A stretch of DNA of 64,000 bases from Ochotona curzoniae (GCF_017591425.1 NW_024465751.1:8060001-8124000), one strand, 5' to 3'; positions 1 through 11,389 are shown, counted from the first letter of the stretch. Notes: generated by a model from the sequence alone, not told the origin. Numbers and translations are program-made.

Positions 1-78
1 AGACATTTGGGGAGTGAAACAGTGGATGGAAGATCTTTTTCTGCCTCTGTATCTCTGCTTTTTAATATAATTTAACTG
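1..78 (+). mobile_element. Lagomorph C-type SINE, 3' end only
   Basis: Begins inside the element at ACATTTGGGGAGTGAAACAG and runs through GGAAGATCTTTTTCTGCCTCTG to a degraded A/T tail. The 5' part lies outside the window. The tail leads straight into the GGAA repeat. Confidence 0.85.
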
Positions 79-342
79 TGAGGAAGGAAAGAAGGAAGGA
101 AGGAAGGAAGGAAGGAAGGAAGGAAGGAAGGAAGGAAGGAAGGAAGGAAGGAAGGAAGGAAGGAAGGAAGGAAGGAAAGCAAAGATGGAAGAAAAGAAGG
201 AAGGAAGGAAAGCAAAGATGGAAGGAAAGAAGGAAGGAAGGAAAGCAAAGAAGGAAGGAAGGAAGGAAAGCTAAGATGGAAGGAAGGAAAAGGGGAGGAG
301 AAGAGAGGAAAGGAAAGGAAAAAAGAAAGAAAGGCCACATTC
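79..342 (+). repeat. (GGAA)n microsatellite, partly interrupted
   Basis: About 100 bases of almost pure GGAA/AAGG units (79-178) are followed by units broken by GCAAAGATGGAA blocks and a purine-rich end. Position directly behind a SINE tail suggests growth from the A-rich tail. Long open frames here (poly Lys/Glu/Gly/Arg or Pro/Ser/Phe) are artefacts of the repeat. Confidence 0.95.
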
Positions 343-939
343 ATATGGGATGTCATGAAGATCAAGTGAGAGTTCTACACCTGTCAAGGTATAAGAAGAG
401 ATAAAGGCATTTTTAGTATAATAATTATTTACAAAGAATGCTAAAGTTAATCAGACTGAAAGATGAATCCTAACTCCCCAGAAAGCACCTCAAGCAGAAT
501 GTCCTACTTTCTCTTCCATTTCTAAGTCAGTGCTCTACAGGTCTCTAAGGCTCTTACAGGGCTCTGAAGCAGTTTCAAGAGCAGCCTGCCATGTCTGGGG
601 ACACATGGTGCGGATGACTGTCAATGAGAGTGACAGATAAGGGGATGGGTGGCTCTCCAGAGATAATATCCATAGGCATCTTTTGGGAGCATCATTATTT
701 TCCCTCTTGAGGATTACCTTTTGAAAAAAACATCAGTGGGGCAGAAAACCAAAAGTTAACAGAACATTCGAAAAGTAACTTCACTGCAATTTCTTGCTTG
801 CCACAGGCTATGTAGAGACAGCTCTGTTTTAGAGTTCCTGGGAGCAAGTCCTCTCCTGCTCCACAGAGACACAGACTCACTGGGGCGCACTCACCATGCA
901 GCAGCCATTGTGGTTCTGGGCTATGCCTGGCTATGTGTT
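343..939. other. Intron sequence, nothing recognised
   Basis: Unique-looking, mixed composition, no known repeat family or coding signal that I can support. Short open frames at 695-880 and 939-1161 have no family resemblance. Confidence 0.5.
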
Positions 940-1050
940 CATCTGACAGACATGAACAGTTCTAATTTGCCAGACACAGGAAATCTGGAAATGAATAACG
1001 CACAGCCCCTGCCTTCAAGGAGCCATCTGTCCAGGGAATTAGACATCAGA
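940..1050 (-). mobile_element. L2-like fragment
   Basis: Contains 'GCACAGCCCCTGCCTTCAAGG', close to the reverse strand of the L2 3' region (CCCTGCCCTCAAGGAGCT). Short and diverged. Confidence 0.5.
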
Positions 1051-1089
1051 GGAACTCTCAATGACAGACAGCAGCTTCTGTTCTTTCTA

Positions 1090-1146
1090 AGCATGGTTAG
1101 TGAGTGCCAGATGTTAGGCGCTGCTCTAAGCAATGAGATAACCGTG
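1090..1146 (-). mobile_element. MIR/L2 tail fragment
   Basis: TGAGTGCCAGATGTTAGGCG followed by CTGCTCTAAGCAATGAG resembles the reverse complement of the MIR/L2 3' tail (GAGTGCC...GCACTGTGCTAAGC). Confidence 0.4.
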
Positions 1147-1424
1147 ACTAAAACATTTTAAAAAATCTCTCTTAGGAGCTGATATTTGAGAGAGATCCCT
1201 GAGTTAGTACACAATTGTGCTTATTCAGACTTCCTTCTAGAGCATCAGCTGGGAAGACTTGACCCTGGCAGTAAATTAAATATGGAGCCAGAAGTAATCT
1301 TCTAGTTTCCTCATAAGATCTGTTTCATAGTTCAATAGGGGTAACTTGGTATTCTGGTACCAAAGAGAAGCCTCCGAAATTTAGAGTTCAACAGATTGAT
1401 CCTGGGAGATAGCAATCAAAGTCA

Positions 1425-1760
1425 TGATGTTTACTTGATTACTACTAAGGTTTGGACACAGTTTGTTGCCAGAAAAGCACATGCTAGAAGCTTGGGTCCC
1501 AGTGTAATTGCACTGAGAAGTTGTGGAAGCTTTTCAAGAGGTAGAGTTTCATGGACAAAAATAAGAATCATGGGTACTCAAAGTCTGAGAAGAATTAAGG
1601 CCTGCCCCACAGGAGTGGGTTAGGTAGCACAGACTTACATCATTTACCACCAGGCTCTGACCACGCGCCAAGCAAATGCCAAAGCCATGCTTTTGATCCT
1701 CAGAACTGTGCGTTAAATAAATCTCTTTTCTTCATAATGCTTTATCCTTTTCTCTGTCCT
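1425..1760 (+). mobile_element. MaLR-type LTR (MST/THE1/MLT1 class)
   Basis: The left part has 'AAGGTTTGGACACAG' and 'CCCAGTGTAATTGCA'. The right part has 'GCCATGCTTTTGATCCTCAG', then GAACTGTGCGTTAAATAAATC and TCTTTTCTTCATAA, the MaLR poly(A)-signal region. This is an old non-autonomous ERVL-type LTR with no internal coding part next to it. The exact subfamily is not assigned. Confidence 0.75.
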
Positions 1761-1984
1761 CCTACTTTGGGTACTTAGCTATTACTTATTGATTTAATGG
1801 AGGGTAATTTCCACTCACTAAAGTTATGCCCTGATTACTTCCTGCCATAGGGTAGCTTTATGTGTGGAAGAAATGGTAATACTGACCATTCTAACAGGCA
1901 GATAGATCAAGTTCAGAACAACAAGGCAATTTTTTTTCAACCCTTTCACAGAGGCCAAAAACATACCAAAGTGACAGGAATAGA
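1761..1984. other. Intron sequence, nothing recognised
   Basis: Pyrimidine-rich start then mixed sequence; no repeat or gene assigned. Confidence 0.4.
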
Positions 1985-2165
1985 ACTTGCCTTAACAATG
2001 CCTAATACCTGCCAAAGCTGTTTCAAAACCATCACTTCAGTTGATTCTCACATCAAAGCTATGAAGTAAACAGAATGAACAATACCATTTCAGAGAGGAG
2101 GAAATTAACAACAACAAAAAAATGAGTCTTACCAAAAGTCAGACAGCCTAACAGTGAGTTTAGGG
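1985..2165 (-). mobile_element. MIR SINE
   Basis: Reverse-strand MIR pattern: GATTCTCACATCAAAGCTATGA, then CAATACCATTTCAGAGAGGA, then AAAAGTCAGACAGCCTAACA, matching the tail-to-core order of MIR. Confidence 0.7.
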
Positions 2166-2327
2166 AAAAAATGGGACACTGAAGTGAATGAGCTCCCATT
2201 ACACCAGACTATTAAGGTAAAAGCATTGTGTTCTCAGCATCAAAGTGCTGGGCACAGAAATGGCATGAGTAAGCTCTGATTGTCTGATTCTTGTTGTTAA
2301 TCTGGTATCTAGAGCAACACTTCATGA

Positions 2328-2381
2328 CTGAATGAATGAATGAACAATGAATGATGAGTAATAATGAATGGGTGAATGAGT
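2328..2381 (+). repeat. (TGAA)n, imperfect
   Basis: Run of TGAA/AATG units with point changes. Confidence 0.8.
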
Positions 2382-3735
2382 AGCAAAACTAAAGAAAGGT
2401 TTGACTCATTTACTTAGCTATACAGACAGTAGTTTTCACAAAATCATTTGAAGTTGGTTTCACAAATGATTTTGACAAGCCTCTAAACTGCATTTAAAGC
2501 TTCCTTATCTGATTAGTTTCTGACCAAAGTAGATGTTTTCCCTGACCTATTTTTAAAGCTAACCTTTAAATTCCCTGGTTATGAAATTGTAAGAATCACA
2601 TACTTGTCCTGCAAAATAAGCAATGGTTCAGGCAAGCAAAAATTGAAAACCATAAGCATACTCGTTAAATGTCCTGAATTTAATTGCCAAGTTAAGAGTT
2701 ATATTAAAATACTGTAAGTGTGAATCTCCATAAGAGGATTTAGTTGCAAATATTTGAAAAGCTACTCAAAACCCATAAACTCAATTTGTGGAGGATAGTA
2801 ACAGCAGAGTACCATAACCAAACTAAGTAAAAAAAAAAAGATACTTCAACAAATATTAATAAACACTTTGTGATGTTCGATCTAGATTAGAACACCCATC
2901 TGGCGTTTTCTGAAGAAACAAGTGTTAGCATTTTCAGCCTTTAGAATGGATTGCCTCTCCATTCTTTCCACAAAGTAACTGGGGTTTGTCTTGCATAAGC
3001 TTGTTCTTCATAGCATCCAGCTCATCAGTGACTGTCAATAAATGTTTAACACTGATCTCTGGACAATCCCACAAAACTTACAAGCAAGCACAGAACTGCC
3101 TACAGGGTACTTCAGATGACTCACCGGACAGTGCCTTCCCCCTTTGCATTTCTCCACTGAAACGTGAACATTGGGGTTTCTTTGTAACAGCTACAGGCTC
3201 TTCAAAATATATTCATCAAGCCATGCTTTTTCTTAAAATAGCTGTTGTAGGCTACCTACAGAATTAGAGCCTAAATGATGATATATGAGACTCAACCAGG
3301 TCCAAACCATTAAAGAGGAAACTCAAGCCTGAAAAGGGAAAGTGAATTATTCCTGCCCAATACCCAGTAATGAGGGCACCCACAGCATTAGAATTTGGAT
3401 CCAGTGGGGGGATCAGTCATTATACACAAAAGTACAATGGTATATATTTAGCTGCAATGAATCAAATTAGCCTGTCCCACACTGCAATCACCCTTTTGCT
3501 GAAGTGCTATCATGGTGGAGTGCCACTACCCAGATGACTTCATCTTCAATTTTATCCCCTGTCATTCTGAAAAACACATTTTCACATTGAGCTAACACTA
3601 GTGACTTAGCCTAGGCAATCAGACTCTCCCAGGTAAAGTCACATCAGGGGCCACTCCTTCTTTCCACTAGACTTTGACTCATTAGGGAGATAGCTCCTCC
3701 TAGATTTCTTGATCTGAAACTCAAGCTCAAGAGTA
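2382..3735. other. AT-rich intron, nothing recognised
   Basis: No repeat family, CpG cluster or coding-like frame identified. The open frame at 2986-3267 has no protein-family resemblance and no splice context. Confidence 0.5.
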
Positions 3736-3739
3736 CACA

Positions 3740-3818
3740 GTAGGATGTCTTCCAGTTTTGGCTTTGACACTGACTTTAGCTTCCAGGAAGTCACTGGACC
3801 TTTCTGGAAAATTTTATT
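3740..3818 (+). mobile_element. MIR-like fragment
   Basis: TTTTGGCTTTGACACTGACT ... CCAGGAAGTCACTGGACCTT follows the MIR core pattern (CTCTGCCACT...AAGTCACTTAACCT). Weak. Confidence 0.4.
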
Positions 3819-3849
3819 GAGTAACTTTTATGGCAAATATTATGTGTTT

Positions 3850-4145
3850 GGCACTGAACTGAACACATTAAATATGGTATAAAAAGACTGAGTTTTCAAA
3901 ATGTGGCAAGTACTATGGTAACCTTATGACCTCACTGAAACCTCTCACCAACCTTCTGTGAAGGCCGATATGATTACTCCTCCTATTTCACAAGTAAGGA
4001 AACCAAGGATTAGTTCTCACATTATTTTTCCACAGTAGAGGATCCACAAGACAACAAGGAGATTGCCCAGAGTCTGCTTAGCACGCCTATTTACCAAGTT
4101 GCTAGAAGCGGCAGGGCTTATCAGGATTGAAACCCACACCCTGAA
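3850..4145 (-). mobile_element. MIR SINE
   Basis: Reverse-strand MIR: GACCTCACTGAAACCTCTCA, then CCTCCTATTTCACAAGTAAG, then GATTGCCCAGAGTCTGCTTA, ending with 'CAGGATTGAAACCCACA', the reverse of the tRNA-like B-box region. Confidence 0.7.
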
Positions 4146-4640
4146 GTTCATTGTGCTGGGTACTGCAAGCATCAGGCTGGTTCTGTGAATGCAGTGGCTG
4201 ACAGTGTTGCTGGTACCAAGTCCTATGCACTCGGCTCCTTTGAGGGTCAGGCCTGCTTCCTCGGGCCACCAGCATCCGGTGTCTGGCTGATGACATATGA
4301 ACGCCTGGTCTAATTTCCCTAACTCGGGTCGGTTCTAAAGGGTTATCTACCTTCAGAACTTCTGGTGGGGCTGGCCGAAGCTTCTATCCACAGGGCGCCA
4401 TCTCAGCCTTACTTTTCCTGCTGCCTAGTCCTGCTACCTTTCCCGTTTCTTTCCCCTCCATGGGTACCAAGAAAACTCCCTAACAAACTCATGCTTACTA
4501 GTCGCTATCTCAAAGTAAAGTTCCCAGAAACTGCAGTCTATGCTATCTCCATCTCTTTCCGCCTTACTAGGCTGATGCCTCAGTAAGAAACAGTTTGATT
4601 GCATGAATCCAATTTAGTTTCCAGCTCCAAATTGCAGGGA
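4146..4640. other. Intron sequence, nothing recognised
   Basis: Slightly richer in G+C than its surroundings. Open frames at 4102-4296 and 4365-4586 show no family resemblance. Confidence 0.45.
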
Positions 4641-4641
4641 G

Positions 4642-4795
4642 GCAGATAAGGAGTTATGAATCAGATCTGACATCTATTTTTTACCTCATCCATGTTCCAG
4701 CAGCATGACCTTAACCCCGAGACTCTTTCTGTTCTGTAAAATGAGCAAATTACCTATCCTGTCTCAGTTCTTGAAAGTATCCATTTGTAAACTAC
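4642..4795 (+). mobile_element. MIR SINE
   Basis: Plus-strand MIR: AGCAGCATGACCTTAACCCC, then 'TCTGTTCTGTAAAATGAG', the conserved 'CTCATCTGTAAAATGGG' stretch. Confidence 0.6.
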
Positions 4796-4936
4796 AAAGC
4801 CTATATGAGAAATAGCTATTTTTTTTTTTGTATGATGATGGCTGTTAAGCATGTGGGAGTTGCAACAGGATGGGAGCAGCAAGGGTAAAAGGATACTATT
4901 GTCCAGTTACAGGGAGATCTCACCAAAGCACCCTCC

Positions 4937-4937
<1 letters not shown>

Positions 4938-5019
<82 letters not shown>
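4938..5019 (+). repeat. (AC)41 microsatellite
   Basis: 82 uninterrupted bases of alternating AC. Poly(Thr-His) and poly(Cys-Val) frames across it are artefacts. Confidence 0.98.
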
Positions 5020-5020
<1 letters not shown>

Positions 5021-5580
5021 AGCAAATCCTGTGGCAGCCCTCACTCAAAAGCAGTCTTCCCCTGGCTGGCCTAGGACTCTCTTCTTTAAAAGCTCTCTGA
5101 GCAGGCCAGATACCACTAGAGCTCATCAATTAGTTATGTTACCTGAAGATCATGGTGCTAAGGAAACTTCAGGCTATCTCTTCTAACTGACTCTTTCTTG
5201 AATGTGTAACTTCCATCTACAAAGTGAAAGGTCAATCACATCATCACCCCGACTTCCCACAGCCTGTCATGTGACAACCCCCCACGGCTCTCCCTTGCTC
5301 TCAACCTCCCACTCTTCTGCATTTTGTCCTCTGTGGCTTTTCTCATTTAGGTTTCCCTTCCCAGTCTTTCTGTCTTCCAAAACTCCTATGTCATTAAGCA
5401 GAAGAAAATCATCCCTTAGCTTTATCTTGTTGTCTTGAACAAAATGTCATTCCTCCCCAGGCCCTGCTTCCTTCAATATAGAGGCTACTTTCTCAAGTCA
5501 ACAAAACCAGGGAAGATGAGTAAATGGGAGAAAGAACAGGAGGAACTCTCAAATTTGAAAAGAAATACACCTATCCTGGT
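5020..5580. other. Intron, pyrimidine-rich, nothing recognised
   Basis: 5200-5400 is rich in C and T on the plus strand. No family or gene assigned; open frames at 5202-5438 and 5435-5736 run into the next repeat. Confidence 0.4.
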
Positions 5581-5582
5581 TC

Positions 5583-5897
5583 TCAGCTGCCACTATGGGG
5601 ACGTGGCTCCAGGACCTTATATGGATACCAAAATCAACAGATGTCCAAGTCCCTTAAAAAATATCATAGAACTTACACGCAACCTACATATATGCTCTCC
5701 TATACCTTTAGGTCATCTTTAGATTACTTACACTAACTAATACAGTGTGCATATTATTTAGATAGGTACATGAACTATTTAAGGATAGGACAAAAATATA
5801 TTTCACACTTGTTTAAGAGCAATGCAATTTCTGGACAATTTTTGATCCACTGTTGATTGAACCCACAGATGTAGAAACCAGGTATATGGGCCTCTAT
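5583..5897. mobile_element. Tigger-like (pogo/Tc1-mariner) non-autonomous DNA transposon
   Basis: 'GGCTCCAGGACCTTATATGG' then ATACCAAAATCAACAGATGT and 'CCAAGTCCCTT' begin it. 'CATCTTTAGATTACTTACA' and 'ACTAATACAGTGTGCAT' are central. 'TTTTTGATCCACTGTTGATTG' near the right end mirrors the opening. This order is that of a common mammalian Tigger-class element with 'GGATACC' ends. No transposase is present. Confidence 0.75.
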
Positions 5898-6077
5898 AAA
5901 GAACTATGACCTCCAACATTAGCTGGGCCTGACGGGGCAACTATCAGTACTTGTTTACTAAGAGCCAGCCTTTGCTCCATTTTCTTAAAAGATTATTCTA
6001 AAACCACTCTCTTCAATATCACTGTTATTTTCTTCCATGGACAAACTCATTTACTTCACAGAAAAAAAAAAAAGTCT

Positions 6078-6388
6078 AGGGTCCAGTGTTGTAGCCTAGT
6101 GGCTAAAGTCCTCACCTTGAATACACTAGGATCCCATATGCAAGCTGGTTCTAATCCCAGTGGCCCCACCTCCTATACAGCTCTCTGCTTGTGGCCTAGC
6201 AAAGCAGTAGAGGATGGGACCCTGCAGCTGTGTGGGAGACCTGGAAGAGGCTCCTGGCTCTTGACTTTGGATCAGTTCAGCTCTGGCCATTGTGGCCTAT
6301 TGGGGAGTGAATCAATAGATGGAAGATCTTCTATCTCCTTCTCTCTGTATATCTGTCTTTCCAATAAAATAAATAAATCTTTATTGAA
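6078..6388 (+). mobile_element. C-type SINE, full length, middle age
   Basis: Runs from GGGTCCAGTGTTGTAGCCTA through the B-box-like GGTTCTAATCCCAG to CCAATAAAATAAATAAATCT. The CpGs of the family have mostly decayed. Confidence 0.95.
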
Positions 6389-7060
6389 AATGTCTATCAG
6401 CTAGTGATCTTCAAACCCCTCAAAAATTATTCACAGCTACATTCACCTGCACGGATGACTCCAATGACTACCTCCTGCTACCTCCAATAAGACAGTGTGC
6501 ACGAATCCCATCTTCTTATTCCTCTTTTCAACCACATTCTCTTTTGTGGCATGAAATTCTTGGGTTATAAAAGTATTTGTATATTTTCCATCCCTTCCCA
6601 AAAAAGCCCCCACTCAAGCTTTCTCTGTGTTCTCCTTTAGCTGCTCAGCACTCTCTTGCTTACCACTCACTTGCACATTGGTTCTGACTTTGTACAGCCA
6701 GGACAAAGCCACCTGCGACCTCTCAGCTGCCTTTTTCTTACACGCTGGTTGTTCATCTTTGCCACGCAGAATACCTCCTTCGTAATGATCTCCTTGGGTT
6801 TCTAAGACAACTCCTTCCTTGGTTCTCCTGGAACTTGTCAAGTTGCTCTTTTTCCATTTTCTTTGTGGGCTTCTCCTTGAACTGTCTTTGAGATGTCAGA
6901 TATCTCCCAGAGTTTCATGCTAGCTTGTTCTCTTTCGGCCACTGAACATTCTTCCCTTGAGTGAGTCTGCTCATTGGCAGTTTCGGTATCGTCCTTTGTG
7001 ACAACGACTGCTAATCTTTACTTGCAGCCTCAATCTTAAATTTTCAACTTGTATGCAGAA
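6389..7060. other. Intron with possible decayed minus-strand coding-like stretch
   Basis: No repeat assigned. On the minus strand 6614-6841 is open for 75 codons, with Lys/Glu-rich text continuing in shifted frames to about 7015. This could be a decayed retrocopy, but I recognise no parent gene and see no poly(A) or duplication. Confidence 0.3.
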
Positions 7061-7061
7061 T

Positions 7062-7185
7062 CTTCAAAAAAGTTCATGGAAAATACATACTATGAGAAAC
7101 TCACACATGGATTTAAGTTTTTGCATCAAAAGTAAAATCTCTGAATTTCATTTCTGTAAGAAGTTTTTCAAACACGTTACTTTCT
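7062..7185. mobile_element. Mariner-like MITE, copy 1
   Basis: Starts 'CTTCAAAAAAGTTCATGGAA' and ends 'TTTCTGTAAGAAGTTTTTCA', imperfect inverted ends of about 18 bases. The centre has 'TATGAGAAACTCACACATGG' and 'TTTTTGCATCAAAAGTAAAA'. Same pattern recurs at 11390, 23501 and 58565. Confidence 0.5.
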
Positions 7186-7690
7186 AACTGCCTCACTGAC
7201 ATCTCGATATGGATGTTACAGACTCCAAATTGGGCACATCGATGCTGAACTTTTTCTCTTTGCGCCAGAATCCTGTTCTGCATATTCTCCCGGTCCCCTT
7301 CTGGTGGCACTAGCAGCTAGCCCTCGTGTTAAAAATCTTAGGGGTTTTCCTTTATTCTGCCCTTTCTCCCCACAATTGGTTAGTAAGTATTCTTTTAACT
7401 TTTCTAAATACTTTTCTTCTTTTTTCACCCCTTTCACTGTTTATATACATACACACATGCACACACTTCCATGAAAGCAGCTGAATCCACAGCTCAGCCA
7501 CATCAATTAATAAGGCAAATAAGGATGAAGGGAAACTAGGCTTAAAATCTTATATTCTAGAAATAGAGGCGATTGTGAGCAATTATATTCCTTCATTTTA
7601 TTGCAAAACAAAAGAATGAGACAACACTGAGGTTGCAGATCAAAGAACATAGCAAGGAACTAATAGGAATCAGTTATACAAAAAAAAAAA
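7186..7690. other. Intron, nothing firmly recognised
   Basis: A 73-codon minus frame at 7216-7437 has a Lys/Glu-rich start but no recognisable family. A poly(A) run sits at 7679-7692. Confidence 0.35.
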
Positions 7691-7692
7691 AA

Positions 7693-8000
7693 GTACTGAA
7701 GCTGCTGCTATGGCACAGTAGGTAAAGCTACCACCCATGGAGTCGGCATCCCATCCTAGTTAGGTCCTAGCTGCTCCACTACTTGCTAATGTTCCTGGGA
7801 AAGCAGTGAAGGATGACCGAAGTCCCTGGGTCTCTGCATCTAGAAACTTCTGACACCTTTGGATGGGTCTGACTCCAGCCATTGCAGTCATTTGGGAAGT
7901 GAACTAGTGAATGCAAAACCTCTCTCTGTCTCTGTGTGTGCATGTGTTTATTCCTCTCTGTAACTCTGACTTGCAAATAAATAAATCTTTTTAAAAAAAT
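7693..8000 (+). mobile_element. C-type SINE, old subfamily
   Basis: GCACAGTAGGTAAAGCTACC opens it and 'CATTTGGGAAGTGAACTAG' and 'CTGACTTGCAAATAAATAAA' close it. The tail is nearer the rabbit-type C consensus (CAAATAAATAAATC) than the young copies here. Confidence 0.9.
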
Positions 8001-8147
8001 GTTGCTGACTCACGATTTGCTATACCTGTACAGAGAGTTGCAATCTATTTCCTTGCTAAACTTTTTTCTTTTCGCAAATCACAGACGATGAAGCCTTAGA
8101 TCTGAATGAACACTGTTCAGCTTCTCTCTTATAAAAGGGAACATTAT

Positions 8148-8465
8148 TGGGCCCAGTGTTGTAGTCTAATGGCTGAAGTTCGTGCCTTACATGCATCAGG
8201 ATCCCATATGAGCGCTGGTTCTAATCCCAGCAGCCCTGCTTCCCTTCCAGCTCCCTGCTTGTGGCCTGGGAAAGCAGTAGAGGATGGCTCAAAGCCTTGG
8301 GACCCTGCATTCATGCAGGAGACCTGGAAGAGGCTCCTGGCTCCTGACTTTGGATCAGGTCAGCTCTGGCCAGTGTGGCCACTTGGGGAGTGAATCAGTG
8401 GATAGGAGATCTTACTCCCTGTCTCTCCTTTTCTCTGTATATCTGACCTTCCAAAAAAAATATTA
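8148..8465 (+). mobile_element. C-type SINE, full length, middle age
   Basis: GGGCCCAGTGTTGTAGTCTA to 'CTGACCTTCCAAAAAAAA'. Collinear with the copy at 6078. Confidence 0.95.
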
Positions 8466-8525
8466 ATAAGGATCAAACTATAAGCCTAATTCTAAAAGGT
8501 AAAGTTTGACTAAAAATAACAAATT

Positions 8526-8846
8526 GGAGATTGGTGTTGTGGCACAATGGGTAAAGCTGCTGCTTTGAACACGGGCAAATCACATGGGCTCTGGCCGGCT
8601 TTCTGAAAGCTCTATTTGCAATCCAGCTCCCTGCTAATAGCCTGGGAAAGTAGCTGAGGATGGCCCAAGTGTGTGGGCTGGGCCCCTGCAGTCACGTGTG
8701 AGTCCTGGAAGAGGTCCTGACTGGGCTTCAGACCAGCTTAACTCTGGCTCTTGTGGTCATCTGGGGGTGAATCAGTGGAAGACCTGTCTCTCTTTTTCAC
8801 TTTCCCTCTCTGTTTCAAATATATAAATAAATAAATCTTTAAAATA
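8526..8846 (+). mobile_element. C-type SINE, old subfamily
   Basis: GATTGGTGTTGTGGCACAAT start, 'CATCTGGGGGTGAATCAGTG' and TATAAATAAATAAATCTTTA end. Lies 60 bases behind the previous SINE in the same direction. Confidence 0.88.
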
Positions 8847-9784
8847 TACTCAATTAGCTTGTTAAATTTAGAGTAGCATAATTACAGTCTTTAGAAACAC
8901 ACACTTAGGCAAAAAAAAAAAAAAAAAAAAAAAAAATCTATTGCCTTGCTTGCTTTTTGAGGCACTTCCCAAACTTTGACAAGACAAAATCCTACCAATT
9001 TTCTTCAAGGATTACACTTTATTTTCTCTCACTCTCAGATTTTTTGCATGGTAAAATACTTAAATTCTTAGGAAATGAAGCAACAGTTATCTGGTAAATC
9101 AAACTGCTTAAGACAACTCTGTCTTAAGCTTTCTGCAGGAAAGATGCAGCACTTACATAGAGATTCCGTAATAAAGATGAGTCACATGAGATGCCAGTTT
9201 TATAAGACAAACGAAAAGAGATATTATTTATAACGTTATCTGTACCCACTACCTAACTTTTACACAGTTCCTACTTCTCATTTACTATAACATGTGAGCA
9301 ACTACAAAATCCCCTGGAACAGATCAGAGTTAAAGCGGAAGGTAAAAGGGGAAAAATCCTACTGCAATCGGAGATATAGTACAGGAATTCCCCGAACACT
9401 CATGTACAAACATTGCATGTTTTTAGTCCCGAGTGAAAAAAAAAGAAAGCCTGTCCTTGGGGCTCACCATCAGCAATCTGTACCTTGTTATGCACCGCAT
9501 CTGAACAAGCATAGGCTGAGCAAAAAGACAACCTGCTCATTCCTGCTGATTTACATTCTCTGGCAGACGACACAGTTTAACACCATTTGAGACAAGAACG
9601 CACAGTTCACATCAATGTATCTAAGCTCCCATCCTATTTGTCTATTCTAAATGTCATTTAGCTGTACTTAAAGCAGCACCATGGGGTGGGAAGGAAATGA
9701 CTTTTTTTTTCTTCCAATCTAAAATATCCATGTAGAAAATGATGATAAAAACATTAGCTGTGATCGGCTGAGAGCACACCACTC
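8847..9784. other. Intron, nothing recognised
   Basis: Contains a poly(A) run at 8911-8937 without a recognisable element in front of it. The open frame 9294-9590 has no family resemblance. Confidence 0.45.
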
Positions 9785-9985
9785 GGGACAATGTTTAGTA
9801 TTTACTATCTTCTTTAGACCTTACAACAATCTTAACGAGTAGGTACATTTCATTCCTATTCTACAGGTGAGATAGCCTAGGCTTGAGGGGATAAAGGGAC
9901 TCACCCAAGGGACAGTGCTGGTAGGTGAGGATGCTCTGAATTCTCCTGGCTGTGCTCTAGACCTTGAGTTCTTAACTCCAGGACA
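9785..9985 (-). mobile_element. MIR SINE
   Basis: Reverse-strand MIR: CCTTACAACAATCTTAACGA, then 'CATTCCTATTCTACAGGTGAG', then 'ACTCACCCAAGGGACAGTG'. Good order and spacing. Confidence 0.8.
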
Positions 9986-11385
9986 GCCCATGCACTCAGT
10001 GTGGAATTATTCATTTAAGCTAACCTCTACATTGCCTAAGTTAAATCTATGTTTTCACCATAAAATAATTTAGAAATAGATAAGCTGATTTTTAAAATCA
10101 TCAACCTACATTATCCCTACAGTTACAAGAGGTGTCATTAATGTCTAAACCACTAAGAAAGAATACTGCCAGGGACAGTACCTCATTGATAATCAGACAC
10201 ATGTCTATTTCTACTATACTCAAATATGGGGAAATAGGTCTTAAAACTGATAAAATACAGTATGTGAAAAGTTACTCTTTTGCACCTCTTTTTTCTATTT
10301 CCCATGCATTCCCAGTCCGATACATTAGCTTTTCTCCACAGGCTGCTTGAAAGTTGGTGTTCCTAGAACTGTTCTGTCCTATTTCTGTGACAACTCTCTC
10401 TGCCTGGACCATCTGCCATCAATTCGGAAAGCTTCAACAACACCTATGTGGAATTCCTAAGTATGGATTCAGCAGACTCTTTTCCAGGTTCCAGATCACA
10501 TTCCTATAGGTCACTTTCAAATTAGTGGTGTGCACCTCTTTTAAATTCAGCATGCTAACTGTTCCACACTAAGTCTTTGTGCAACTTCAGTTCCAATAGG
10601 AGAGACTTAAAAATAGACAATTGTAATAAGCACCATGGCTTGTAGTGAGAATATAATGTAGAACTGTAGGGAAAACCAGGCAGAAGACTACAACTCAGTG
10701 CAAATCCCAGCTTGGATACTTAGCTTGGTTCATAAGCATAGGTTGTATATGGTGGTAAAGATTAAGTCAGCTAATTGTCTGCCTCCTCAATATGCCTTCT
10801 AATGGGTACAGAGGTGTATCAGAAAGTTACTGCCATTTGCCTACTTTGACCTATACTAATGATATACAGAGAATGATATACTGGTACCAAAGAAACTCTG
10901 AACATGTATATACATATACGCATGTACATATATACATGTATATCAATAAAACACAAATTATTAGACAACCACTTTTAATAACTGCAGGTAGAGTATTAGA
11001 TTCATTCCCTTATGGCCTCACAGATTAAATTCTATTTTATAAAATGGGATCATAGTACACATGCTGTTTTGTCATCCCCTAGTAAGCATTTTGTATGTGT
11101 AGACAAATACCAATGTTATGGTCAACATTGTTATCAACTGTAAATATAAACTTACTTTTAAACATCAGGGTTCAGATGGATTTCAAATATAGAATCTAAA
11201 AAATCACTGGAAGAGACAAAGACTAAATAAATGAGAATCAGAAGAAACTATGGCTGTAATATCACAGAAATATTTGAACTTAGAATTAGTGGAAAAAAAT
11301 AAAATGTGCTATCTTTAGTATTAATATTTATTAACAGTAAGAGAATAAGTCTTCTCATGCTTTAAACAGCAAACTAAAAGAGGGA
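9986..11385. other. Intron with a weak MIR-like patch
   Basis: 10640-10790 loosely follows a plus-strand MIR (ACTCAGTGCAAATCCCAGCT). 10895-10945 is alternating TA/CA sequence. No gene or promoter signal. Confidence 0.4.
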
Positions 11386-11389
11386 TGAA

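Noticed and set aside
78..404. 108-codon Lys/Glu/Gly/Arg-rich frame and its reverse-strand Ser/Phe/Leu/Pro frames
   Set aside because: Translation of the GGAA microsatellite in all frames; no gene.
1425..1760. Endogenous retrovirus with coding capacity
   Set aside because: Only a solitary MaLR-type LTR; no gag, pol or env-like frame adjacent.
4816..5186. Poly(Thr-His) and poly(Cys-Val) frames
   Set aside because: Products of the (AC)41 repeat.
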